NCBI GenBank assembly: GCA_014898415.1
Contig: RCTD01000016.1
Location: 248,001-312,000, forward strand
Origin: Stromatinia cepivora
Taxonomy: Eukaryota; Ascomycota; Leotiomycetes; Helotiales; Sclerotiniaceae
Direction of reading: 5' to 3'
DNA length: 64,000 nt
The notes below the pieces were generated by a model. The model saw only the letters and a list, made by a program, of their open reading frames with translations, made no database searches and was not told the origin of the DNA. Each line of letters starts with the position of its first letter. Within the stretch, counting starts at the first letter, position 1. This document shows positions 38,329-49,772 of this stretch, piece by piece. The translations under genes and the position numbers were made by a program.

Positions 38329-41300
38329 GGTATATTGGAAGTGGTCGTCAGGTCGGCGTAGTAAGTCAATGCACGTTTGAGTATATGAGGATGGATTCGA
38401 TGTAAGTCGTTGATGATCACCGGATTTTCGAGTATAGAAATTGGCATGCCCATTGGACGATGAATAATCTTACGCCGATGCAAGCTCTGAGAAGCATTCC
38501 CTTGTTTCCAGTACAATTCAGCACGTGGTTAAAGGATCGAAGGATGGTGATTGAGAGGCAAGCGCACGAGATGGAGGGGGTTGGAAATGAACCGGTCGGA
38601 CAAGTATTGGGGAGAGGACTACTGACAATGAATGGAGATGTTCGACCTAGAAATTTAGGGTGTGGGGAAAGGGATTGTCTTTTAGAACTTGTGGAAGGAA
38701 TCGAATGGCAGACAAGTCTGGGATTGGGGAAGTCGACGGGGGAAGGGTACGGGGGAATGAGTGTAACCCCAGCAAGTCTTTAACAGAACGAATGGAGAGA
38801 ACGAACGGAAAGCTGAATGAAGTTGTGGTAGTCACTGGTGGTTGGTGGTGCAAAAGAGTTTATTATGGGTGTGTGCCACCCTAGACTAAGAAGAAATCGG
38901 TTACTCTTTTCTTTTTTTTTTTCACCTGTCCTGTTACAATGCAGGCTTCAAATAATTTAAAAAGGGAAAAAAGTAAAGAGAGGAAAAAGAGTGATGTTAT
39001 ATTACAAAATGGGTATTTGAGTTTGAGGAGAAAGAAATATGCATTCATGTGGCGTAGAAGTTGGGGTAAAAGTATGGAAGTTGAAGTAGAAGGAAGTATG
39101 GAAGTTGAGGTAGAAGTATGAAAGTGAAGGGTGAATATAGATAGAGTAATTAGAGTAGTAGTCAGCGATAGGCAATCCTGGTATAAGAGAAGTAAGAAAA
39201 TAATTCATTAATTGGGTATTGATTGGATTTTAGGTATTCGATAAGGCTTGAAAAGGAATTGAAATGGTAATACAATCACTAGGTATATTATATAATAAAG
39301 AGTTCAAAATCCTGCATTAGTAATGTTTTGTTTATTACCATACACGGGTACGTGGGGAGAGTGAGCCATTATTCACTTGGATGGAGAAGGTTAGTAAAGC
39401 AGCAAGGTTTACAGCGATCCATAGGATAAGTGAAAATGTAACTCCCTTAAGTTAATTCAGGATTTAGTATTATATATTGGATTTCTATAGTTACATTATT
39501 TGATAAATCTCCTAGTGATATTCCAAATCCATTTTCTTCTAATGATTGGTTGGAATTGTTGTGGTGGCTTTTTATGGCTTCAGCTGAGTTCCAAAAAGAG
39601 TAATTCTATGGGTCGTTTCTATCACCTGCAAAGCTTATTCATTTCCCCTCATACATGATCGTACATTATACATTACATAAAATGGAGAGATCCGTCCGAA
39701 ATCCGAAAATTACAATACAGAAGTACCAGTATACTTCATTAGTAATCCCGGAATCCGGTGTAATTGGTGTTCCCAAGTTTACTTTGAATGTAAGAAGGAA
39801 AAATGAAAATATCATGCTTGCAATAAGACTTATATTTATTCATCTTCAACGTTGAGCTTTGAACAAATGCAAGGCCGTATAAACCTAAACCTCAATTTGA
39901 ACTTTTTACCAGATTTCATGCGGCTCAAGTCATCTTTAACTCCCCATCACTCCTTTTGCCTCGCCATGGTAATAAGCCACCATCGTATCATTGTAAGAGC
40001 CTCAATCTAAGATGAATGGGACAGAAGCACAAAGATACACCTACATCTACACCCTGTACTCACACCAGTTCCCCCTTCATCCAAAAAGGCACAATATCAG
40101 CTCAGCCCAATTAAGTTGACACACCAAGCTATCCTTGAATCTTTGTCAAATTGAAGCATCATGTAGTAAGACGGATTTCTACTCTTTTGCGCGTTGCACA
40201 TGAAGCTCGAGGTAGGCAAAGTTGCCGGTTCTTTCTGCTGCTTCCCTTCTCTTGGACCTTGGCGTTGATGTCTCGATAGATGTTGAATGGATGGACCTAT
40301 GCTGTTGTGTAACTGTGATGATGGAAACACTTGGATTTTGCTTGGAGGTTTTGCATGTACTCTAGGGTCATGCTCTTATTTTCATTCCAGCGTTCTTCAG
40401 ATGGACTATCGTCGCCTTTACTATTGAGAATAGAGAAATAGATATTGGTGAGCCTGAAACTCTTTGTCTCCATTTTACCACATCTGTTACACTGCATACC
40501 ATCTAGATTCTTCATAAGATGAAAATAGTATGAACTTATTGCCCAGCCCAAGTGAGTTTGCCTTCGCCTCTCCTCCTTCAACCTCTTCACCACAACTCCA
40601 TCACCATAAAGTATTTCACAATCTCCAATCCTCCCCCAATATCGCTCCTCTCCACAATTCCCATAACAAGACGCACCCAAACAGATCTTTCACCCCTCAA
40701 ACAAATCCCAACATCCCAATTCCACCACCTTGCCTACCTCCCAAACCCCATCAAATATCCCAATCCCACCCAATCCCACTCATCTGGGTCCTTACCCCTC
40801 CCAACAACCAACGCCAACACAACCTCCAAACCTGAATATATCCCCACCAAACTTGTTTCTCCTGCAGATGACCACATGATAATAGAACTGAGTATTCTGT
40901 CCGAGCTGTCACACATAAGCTATACAGACATCAGATGAATGGGGTAGGAGATTTTTTACTCCAGTTCCCATCAACGTATTCTCTGCTCGGTGTTATGTAT
41001 TCCTAGTAATCTTCATATTTTGTTCTTTCAAGCATAACCACCATCTCGAATCTCTTCGCTTTTTCCCTGCGCAGAGAGATAGACCCAGAATATAGTTAGT
41101 ATCTGCCGATGTTATAAAAACTCCCACTTCCACTTCCGCAAGTAGAATTACGTTACAGTCTTTACACAACCAATGCCATTTTAACATCAACTCATAATAC
41201 ATTCCAACTATATATGTATATCCATAAAACTATCTATATATCCATCTAAACTAACCAAACTCCCGCACCATGCCCAACCACACGTATCACCCCTCACATC

Positions 41301-41745
41301 TCCGCATCTCAAGAAACAGTAATCTGCCGACATACATACATAAATACATACATACTCCATATGAAAATAAGCAATAGCCTAATCCTCACCATTCAATTGT
41401 CTACAATCATCTCCTCACTCCTTACTCCGCACTCGGCATGCATCTCATCTTCGCATTTCTCGGAATAATAATCTACCAATATATATACACATAGTAAATA
41501 TTACATATTACTCTAACCATAACTACAACATTCTCCGTAATTCATCAATAGCCTAATTATTTATTGGATAATAGCTACCCAGTATCTGGTCTTCCTTGAT
41601 AGTTGTTTTATATATCATTTTCTATAGTATTAGTATCTTTATATGAGTATTATTTTCACGATTTGTTTAGACATCATTCATCTAACTACGTATACCATCT
41701 ACCTAACCACCATCCATTTTCTTATCAAATAAAATATATCTATAT

Positions 41746-41866
41746 TTTTTTATATTTTTTTATATTTTTTTATATTTTTTTATATTTTTTATATTTTTTA
41801 TATTTTTTTATATTTTTTTATATTTTTTTATATTTTTTATATTTTTTTATATTTTTTTATATTTTT
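41746..41866. repeat. TATATTTTTTT tandem repeat
   Basis: About eleven copies of a 10–11 bp AT unit with variable T-run length, directly abutting the CATACCCTT array. Confidence 0.9.
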
Positions 41867-41892
41867 CATACCCTTCGTACTTTTTATATTCT

Positions 41893-42019
41893 TTATACCC
41901 TTCATACCCTTCATACCCTTCATACCCTTCATACCCTTCATACCCTTCATACCCTTCATACCCTTCATACCCTTCATACCCTTCATACCCTTCATACCCT
42001 TCATACCCTTCATACCCTT
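41893..42019. repeat. 9-bp minisatellite (CATACCCTT)n
   Basis: About 14 nearly identical head-to-tail 9-bp units. Period-9 open frames on both strands (His-Thr-Leu or Lys-Gly-Met repeats) are artefacts. Confidence 0.95.
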
Positions 42020-42502
42020 CCATACCCTTCCACCTTTCCATATACCCTCTATACACTCCCTCCTTACCCTCGACACCCACCCACACCCACCCACACCCCT
42101 CCAAATTCCCTCCAAAACCTACACCAAATCCAAACTATAATCCCAACCTAGCATCCCTACAAAGCCCACTCCATCTATTAATAAAAAATATAAATACCTA
42201 GTAGTAGAAATATTATAAATCCGGGGTGCATATACAAATATACATCATTCATATATCTATCTCAATCAAATCCTATCCCTATTCATCTCTATTTATATCC
42301 CCATCTATATCCCCATCTATATCCCCATCTATATCCTTATCTATATCCTCATCCATATCCCCATCTTTATACACCCACCCATATCCCCATCCCCATCCCT
42401 ATTTATACCCCATCACCCCCCCAACTCCCATAACCATCCCCAAAAACTAAAAACCAAATATTCGTCCCTTCAAATTTCAACACATAAATAGAATTATCTT
42501 TC

Positions 42503-42602
42503 CCATCTTATCTTTCCCATCTTTCCCATCTTTCCCATCTTTCCCATCTTTCCCATCTTTCCCATCTTTCCCATCTTTCCCATCTTTCCCATCTTTCCCA
42601 TC
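42503..42602. repeat. 9-bp minisatellite (CATCTTTCC)n
   Basis: About ten copies of a 9-bp unit; the first is slightly different (contains TTATC). The (Asp-Gly-Lys)n frame on the minus strand is a repeat artefact. Confidence 0.93.
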
Positions 42603-43085
42603 CATTACATCATCAACAAATGAGCAAATGAGCGACAGCGGCATCCAACCGGACAGAGTATTTACAGATACCAAAAAAAAAACTGGGATGGAGAAATCCG
42701 AAGGACAGACATTTTCCTATTCTTGCTACTGGATGAAACTATTTAGATTATTTAGACTACTCTAGTATATGAAAATAAGATCAAGATTGGATCACAGGTT
42801 GGATCACAAACGAGTATGATGTAGGTTGAAACGATTATAGGAATATCAAAATCCAATAGAGTATAAACTCATAAACTCCAGGATCAAAATGAAAAATATC
42901 ATTTTGACTCATCTCATCTACTTATCAATACAATACAAATTTCTTATTCGAGCGAGCATTATGAATCCATCCTATCCATTCCCATCCCAAACCATCCCAT
43001 CAAGACAAAACAAAACCGAATCCCCATTTCATATCTCCTTTCACCATTCACCATAATCCATTCTTTCCATTCTCACACACTACAC

Positions 43086-45237
43086 TCATAGTTCCAAAGT
43101 AGGCTTTACACCCTTAACCCTTCCAATAACCTGACTAGCAGCATATTTAGGGATAACCTCATCATCATGCAACATTTCGAATTCCTCGGTAGCATCTCTA
43201 CCCATGAAATTCATGAGTGCTTGTGGACCACCTGGATGTTCATCCAACCAATCCGATACATCCATAACGACACCTTTAACCACAACCCACAAATCTTCTT
43301 TCTTGTTGTGCTTTGCTACCTCATCCATTGTGAATTCCTTTTCGGGAATCTTAAACTCGGATAGTTTGGTAGGCTTGCTAACTTTCCCTGGGTCAGATGA
43401 ATCAGCTCCGTTTTTCATAACGGGACCAGCTGATGTTTGGGATTGTTGAGCTACTTTATCACCACTGCTGAAAGATTGGCTATCCCATTCTACAGAGATC
43501 TTGCCAGGTTGTGATGGATCGATGTGAAGGGAGATTTGACCAAGACGAGATGCAGAGCTCAGGTTACCCTTGAGAGCATTCTGGAAGAGATAGTTGCTAG
43601 CGGAATCACCTGCAACACGTCCGTAGACAACACATCCAAGTAAAGACGATCCACCAAGACGATTGGCACCGTGAACACCTCCTGCTAGTTCACCACAGGC
43701 ATAGAGACCTTCAAATGGTTTGCCTTCTTGGTTGAGAATTTGTGCATCGGCGTTTATCTCAATACCACCCATTGTGAAATGAAGGACTGGCTCCATGACA
43801 GCAACGTGGAAGTCATCATCGATATCAACAGGTCCGTTATGGAAAAACTTCTTTCCATATGGATCCTTCTCTTTGCCTTCGGCAATTTTGTTGTATTTCT
43901 TGAAGGTTCCTTGAAGATGTTCTGGTGTACAACCAATCTCTTTTGCGAGTTCCTTGCCAGTCATCTTCTTCATCAGACCACGACCGGAGTAATGACGTGT
44001 GTGAAAGTCGAGAACATTTGATGCTTTAGAGTTGAGGATGAGACGAACTGGGAATTTTCCCTTGTCCTTTTCTTTCCACATCTCACCAGAGACGTAATCT
44101 CTGTGGCCAAGTTCATCACAGAAACGGTCGCCATCCCCATTTAAGAGAAGACCTCCTTCTCCACGGAGAGCCTCAGCAGCCAAGAATTTCCACTTAGATC
44201 CAGGATCCTTAGGGTCAACAAGACCGGTTGGATGTACTTGAACTTTGTCCATATCAATTCCATTACCGCCAATAGCCATGACCATCTTTTGCCCATCACC
44301 AGTGGCGTGTACACCGTTAGTAGATGCCAAGTCGTAAGTATCAGGTCTATGTTTCTTGAGTAGAGATGTTTCTGTGAAATCTGCTGCATATCCACCAGTG
44401 GCCAAAACGACTGGTCCCTCAACAAAAGAAGGTTCACCTCCAAATTCATAATTGACACCAGTGATCTTGTTTCCTTCCTTCTTGAGCCCGGTAACTCGTG
44501 CCTTCTTGATGATTTGTACACGTTCGGGTTCGGCTTCAGCGAGTTCCTCTAACCTTTGCATCAACGCGTATGTTATAGCCATACCTGGGAATTTCGCATC
44601 GTGTCCGCGGTGGGTTCTTGGATGTGAGTGACCACTGATTCTATTAGTAGATGTCTAAGCAGTTCATTGATGGTCTTTGCTTACCCTAGACGTGATACGA
44701 GAGTCAAATCCAAGCCGAATACATCTTGAAGCCACTCTACAGCGGCGGCAGATTTATATGTCAAGACCTTGATCAAGTCTGGTCTCGCCTTATCTCTTGC
44801 CGATTTTAGTGTGTCATCGTAGAACTGCTTTACGCTGTCTTGAATCTTTTGGTCGACTTGAGTTCGGGTGAGTGCTCCATTGATACCGGAGGTTGCCTCT
44901 ATTGATACATTAGTAAATCGTCTATATGCGGTAAATAGCTCGTTTGCTTACTTGTCGAGTTCCCACCGAAGAAGGCTATAATAACTAGTTAGCACACGCC
45001 TGATAATTATCGAAAACACGGATGGGTGGCGGGAGACGTCTGGGAGCAATCCAGACCATCATCGCAAGTTCAACATACCTTGCTTATCTAGAACAACAAC
45101 GTTGCCACCAGCCAGGTAAATGGTATGCGCAGCACTCAAGCCGGATACTGAAGTCAACATTAGCTTTAATGCACATTTGGAGGACAAAGATAATCAAACG
45201 TACGACCACCTCCAACGACAATTACTCTAGGTGCCAT
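43086..45237 (-). CDS. fumarate reductase flavoprotein (Osm1-like) fused to cytochrome b5
   Basis: Predicted 629-residue protein from exons 45237–45204, 45147–45079, 44975–44952, 44898–44685 and 44634–43086. The N-terminal FAD fold starts at once with PRVIVVGGGLSGLSAAHT and has no leader, so a cytosolic form is expected. Fumarate-reductase landmarks are GGNSTKATSGINGA, GGHSHPRTHR, ATGGYAADF, VQVHPTGL, AEALRGEGG, LHFTMGGIEIN and LYACGELAGGVHGANRLGGSSLL. The enzyme would reduce fumarate to succinate using bound FADH2, reoxidising cofactors under low oxygen. After a Ser-rich linker a cytochrome b5 domain occupies about 545–625, with heme ligands expected at His580 in EHPGG and His603 in MLHDDE. 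The b5 module could feed electrons to the flavin. Such fusions are known among filamentous fungi. Confidence 0.93.
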
Positions 45238-46694
45238 ATTGATTAAAATTGTAAAAAGAGAAGATGATGAGAGTGTATCAAAAGTCTTAAAAAATGAGGT
45301 TTAAAGGATAAATAATGGAAAGAATTTCAAAGAATGAGTTGTTGGGGCTTTTGTGTTAGAAATAATAGTGCGCTCGTTTCTCCGCTGGAATGGGTGCCGA
45401 GGCATTGCGGATCTATATGTTTCGGTTTGGAGAGCTACGGTGCTAAGCAAGAAAGGTATGATTTTGATTCGCTGAAATTCATCAAGTTGTTTATGTCAGC
45501 AGGGGGGACTGGGGAAACAAGTATTCCGTATTGGGGGATGGAGTCAAAACTTGGCATGCGGTTGAACTCTGAAGTCAAAAATGCCAACAGCAATAGGGAT
45601 TCTTAGATGTACCTAATATTCATTCTTAAGAGTTTGGCAAAACTACCATTATGATTGAAGTCGGCTTACAACAATATCACGAGTCAGCATGACAATCGTT
45701 ACAAAGAAAAAGAGGTGGAAATCAAGCATGTGAAAGACGGTAAGAGCTAAGCCCCACAAAATAAATGTTACGGTTAAGGTTAGCTAGTAGGTAGTACGGA
45801 GCAGGTACTCCAGGTTTTCAAATTCTGCCCAGGTGTATGGAGTTAGGAGTTATGCATCAGATGATTCGATCTCAGGTCATTTTTATTACTTTTCAGGGGC
45901 ATGTATGATGATGCTAAGGATTTGAAGATAGATCGGTAAGCGGATAACATGTGAAAGAGTGTCAGGTTCTTTTTACTGTGCAGGTATTGTATTGGTACTC
46001 AAGTCTGAAATAGTTGACTATTAGTTTATGAGCGGAGTGAGTATTTCCACAAGTGAGAATAGCTTCAATGTTCGTTCTGCTCTGGAATAATCACATCTTG
46101 CATTGGATACCATAATGCTTATGCTTCAATAAATTCACAATGTTGGAGGGATAGCACTAATGATTGAAGAATGGAGGGGTTTTTTGACTGTCTGTGAACA
46201 TGATTTTACTTCGAACTCAACTACAATTAAAAACCTTGAGAGTCAGTCCTCTGGAAGTGCAAGTCCTGAAAGCATCGGCAGAAATCAACAAATTCTTAAT
46301 ATCTCACTTTCTCCTAACAGATTTTTTCCTAATTTTGTTTACTACATAGATGAATAATAGAATTACGTACAGAGAATGGGAGAATCAGTGAAAGCCGTGT
46401 GCCACGTGCTACGTATGTCACATGTCCCGCGCATCTTCTGTATCTCATCAGGGTTATTATTAATTCGATATCTTGGACATGCACCAAAGGCAATCATCCG
46501 AATACTTGATCGCGATGCAGATTTTTATTTTCTGATGACGAAAGTTCATCCGAATATACCTACATCTTCAATACGGAAGGTTCCTTCGAGGAATCCTCGG
46601 ATTTAGAATACAAGGAGTTTGATCATGGAGAGTTAGTCGAGGAATCATCGGAAGGTATCTCGGAATCCGAGAAAGAGTGTTCCTTAGATGAAAT
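45238..46694. other. intergenic
   Basis: The left part is the fumarate reductase promoter. Farther right is a CACGTG E-box-like palindrome at 46403–46408. Plus-strand open frames at 46160–46357 and 46376–46606, and the acidic frame at 46513–46698, hint at a decayed or missed gene, but no coherent model could be built. Confidence 0.4.
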
Positions 46695-46698
46695 CTAG
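46513..46698 (+). other. acidic coding-like open frame, no ATG (possible last exon or relic)
   Basis: Sixty-one open codons ending TAG at 46696–46698 encode a very acidic Ser/Glu segment (FSDDESSSEYTYIF … EESSEGISESEKE). An acceptor-like GCAG ends at about 46521. It converges on the halogenase pseudogene and overlaps its last bases. Composition resembles acidic tails of nuclear proteins. No family is recognised and no start was found. Confidence 0.25.
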
Positions 46699-48219
46699 GA
46701 ATCGGACAACCAAATTTCTCGCATAATTTTCAGAGTGTTGAAAGTTAATGAAGCTTTTGTCTTCTTAAATATAAGGTTTGCTGAAAACTCATCGAGTACA
46801 TCGAATCCAGTGCTATCGAGACTAATTATATCATCAGGAATTATGGTTTCGTTCTTGCGGACCAAGTTGAGGTAGTCTAGTTGCTCAGCTGTCAAGACCG
46901 TCTCGGCTTCTTTCACAAGACTTCTGTATTTCTCGTCCGAAATGGCACCTGAATCGCTAACAGCAAGTGAACGCAAATTCTCCAGAAGTGCCCCATGTTC
47001 TGGCGCGTTGTTAGATGCGAGTGCGCCCAGACAAAAGTTAAGCGTCCGCATGACTTCGGCCTGTGAGAGATTGGCGCTCACATCCACGGAGCCCTGGATT
47101 ACTACAAGTAGAAGAAACAGTAGTTAGCACATAATTCTGCATTCAAATCGAGAACAATAAAGGCATTACAAGGAGATAGATAACTAACCCGGACGGAAAA
47201 GCTGGAAAGCCCGTTCAAAGGATTTCTCATCATAATCTGCAATGACAGGCTCTTCTCCCCCGAGAATTTGTTTCCGGGTGCTGGAAACCACCACCAAGAA
47301 GCGTGCGTAGGATGCAGCCACCTTCTTTGAATACCATGTAGCCGCTGCCAGCTCCGAGACTTGACCCCTGATAGAAGCGCAGATGGTGGTCGCCGCTGAG
47401 AGACCGGCATTGAGCGCGAGGTAAACGCCTGATGAGAAAAAAGGGTTGACAAAGCAGCCAGCATCACCAGCAATGCGGACATAAGGACACGCATAGGCTG
47501 ACGCATCATAGGACCAATCCGAAGGTGACTTTATATCGCTGACAAGTGTCGCCAAGACTAGGAGGTCACGCATGCCAGTGTTGTGCTTGAGAGTGTCGAG
47601 ATATATGGCCTTACTGTCAAGTCCAGGTGTCACGCTTCTTTTGTGCCAACACTTTTTGGTTTCGGACCACACCAACGGAAACCTGGCCGTTGTGCAGTGG
47701 GATGAACCACGCCCACCCACTTCCATCATGGAGTGACTCGAAGTAAGGGTATCCTTCTTGCTCCGTTCCTATCCCATATGTGCCACCTTTGGTCCAGTAT
47801 CACCAATTTGTAATGCTCTGAAGCTGCTCGCCAGGGTTCATTTTGCAGTTCTTCAAGTATTTGGTGCTCATGAGCCCCTGGCGGCCGCTAGCATCTACGA
47901 GATAGTCGAAGTTCACGACACCTGAAGTGCCGTTCTTGTTTGTCCAGTTGAGCGATGCCGGTCGGCTAGGGTCAAGAATCATGCATTCAGGATCAGTGCT
48001 TTGAGGGAGATTAGACGGAACAAAATCCACCGAGGTCACGTTGAACCCATCGTAAATATGAGCGCCGCTTTCGCCAGCGTGACGGAACAGGAGCTCGTCA
48101 AATTCAGAGCAAACGACATTATAGCCATAACCCTGGGGACCTCTAGCGGCAATGAAGTTGGTAGCTATTGCTTTGTTCCGCAACATTTCTCTCTCAGGTC
48201 GGAGGGAGGGAACAAACAT
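46695..48219 (-). pseudogene. flavin-dependent halogenase, decayed
   Basis: Clear homology to fungal FADH2-dependent phenolic/tryptophan-type halogenases: [90 protein letters not shown] and VRIAGDAGCFVNPFFSSGVY. Three lesions are visible. The first ~80–90 residues, which normally hold the GxGxxG FAD-binding motif, are missing; no trace is seen upstream to 48600. An in-frame TGA (47800–47802) sits between ITNW and YWTKGG, where relatives have a sense codon. A frameshift near 47630–47655 separates VLAQKKR from [13 protein letters not shown]. The C-terminal intron (47102–47188) is still well formed. It once probably chlorinated an aromatic metabolite, and it neighbours other oxidative tailoring genes. 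Confidence 0.85.
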
Positions 48220-49772
48220 CTAGGGGCTTAAATTTGAGCTTGAACGTAACTCCCCTCTTTGATGTTACAAGTCATCAGTCTAGCTCAAGTGTTTTGCTCT
48301 TCAATATTAGCTTGATTTGAAAGCATGAGTGTCGAACTTTTCATCACGGTGGGCAAAATGCAGGAAGTGTCGTATGGAAGGCAACATACTCTCGCACACC
48401 TGATAGCTATATAAAAATAAGCGATGTGTTATTACATTTAATAACTGAGCAATTACTCAGTGGTTACGTGCCACAGGAGTTTCTCAGGTTCAAGCAGAAC
48501 AGTATCGATTCCCTTGCGCACTCGAGTAGATGCACAGTATGATAGTACTGCACTTTCTGGGAGGTTGAGATTCTAATTTTTCCATTTGCTGATAGCTTTG
48601 ATGGAGTGCATAAAATATTAAAATATTTCACCACTTTAATATCATATGTCTAAGCTGAGGTCTTATAAAACTTACCCCTACCCTAACGCAGATAGGGCTG
48701 CAGGGATAAGACATGATTACTTCATTTTTTTTCAACCTTCGAAGTGTATCTACGCAGAATTCTTAGTGCTGAGCATAAAGAAATTGGTTCCCTGTAAATG
48801 CATATTGTACTAAGAGGCTTGTAAATTTGGATTGTACCTTCAAATAATATCGGCGTAGTGATACCAAGAAAGAAGCAAGTGAGAGTCGGCTTACTCTCAT
48901 TGTTCTAGATCTTACTGCATTCCTGCGGCTAGGAGCTTGGCTGAGAATATCCGGTATACGTATACAGCCAAAATAAGTGATCTATACTGCAAAATGAAGA
49001 CTATTATCATTTACCTGTTTTGGCTTCCCAGCCACACTAGGAATAGACGTTAGACGTAGATATCGGGTGAAAATATGAGAGGCGCATGCGGTCGCTTCTG
49101 CATCTTAGGTGCCACAGATCGTATCTAGATTTTAACAACATACATTTTCCACATAAGCATTCTACACTTCATTCCTACCTTTGCATTTGACGTACAATAT
49201 TTTAGCTTGATATACCCGAAGGAATTTTCTGCGAGGCTTTCTCAGCATGCTAGGAGGGGGTCAGTATAATCCATACACCCCCCCCCCCCCCCCCATGTAA
49301 ATTTAAGGAAGGTTAGCCTATGCCTATGTGTTTGAAGGGCAGCCAATGTATCACTGGCGTACACTAAGTAGAACACTGGCTTCAAGAACTTTCTTTTTGA
49401 CTACGTGATAGAAAGTTAATAATCAGTCGCTTGAACGGAGTGCGCCTTTCGTTTAAAATAAATCTATTCTATATTGAAAAGTACCCTTGTGTCTAATAAA
49501 GTAAAGATTGCGTTTCTAAAGTCTATTCTAAAGTCTGTTCTAAAGCCAGCCCCGAGCGGAAAAAATAGAAAGAGAAGTTAATTTAAAAAAGCAGAGGAAT
49601 CATAGAAACAATATCGGAACAGACAGGTATGATAATGAATCCGTGTATCTAAACAATTTCGCTGCCGAGAGTATCGCAAAACCAAAGCAAAGAATACAAA
49701 TGTAATCATCGTGAGACAAAATTCTAGATATTCCACATGTATAGCAATTCTACCGTATCATCCAAGGTTCGA
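48220..49772. other. intergenic, with poly-C run
   Basis: No gene and no recognisable remnant of the halogenase N-terminus. A run of about 17 C lies at 49278–49294. Repeated TCTAAAGTCT-type words occur around 49515–49545. Confidence 0.45.

Larger units (their letters stand above)
38329..43085. other. 4.8 kb repeat-rich intergenic stretch
   Basis: No gene supported. The first few hundred bp are the transporter promoter. A minus-strand open frame at 40297–40680 has a CNRCGK motif but no flanking support. From 41720 to 42610 the DNA is mostly tandem repeats, listed separately. The right end is the 3' side of the fumarate reductase gene. Confidence 0.45.

Noticed and set aside
40297..40680. Minus-strand frame with CNRCGK motif as a zinc protein
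   Set aside because: A single CxxC in an isolated frame, without a second pair or flanking exons, is not enough to call a gene.
41603..42151. 182-residue open frame with Thr-Leu-His repeats
   Set aside because: Reads through the AT and 9-bp minisatellite arrays; the period is a multiple of three so every frame stays open on both strands.
46695..48219. Functional halogenase with extra introns hiding the stop and shift
   Set aside because: No GT…AG pair around 47800 or 47640 removes the lesions while keeping the conserved blocks, and the FAD-binding N-terminus is absent anyway.
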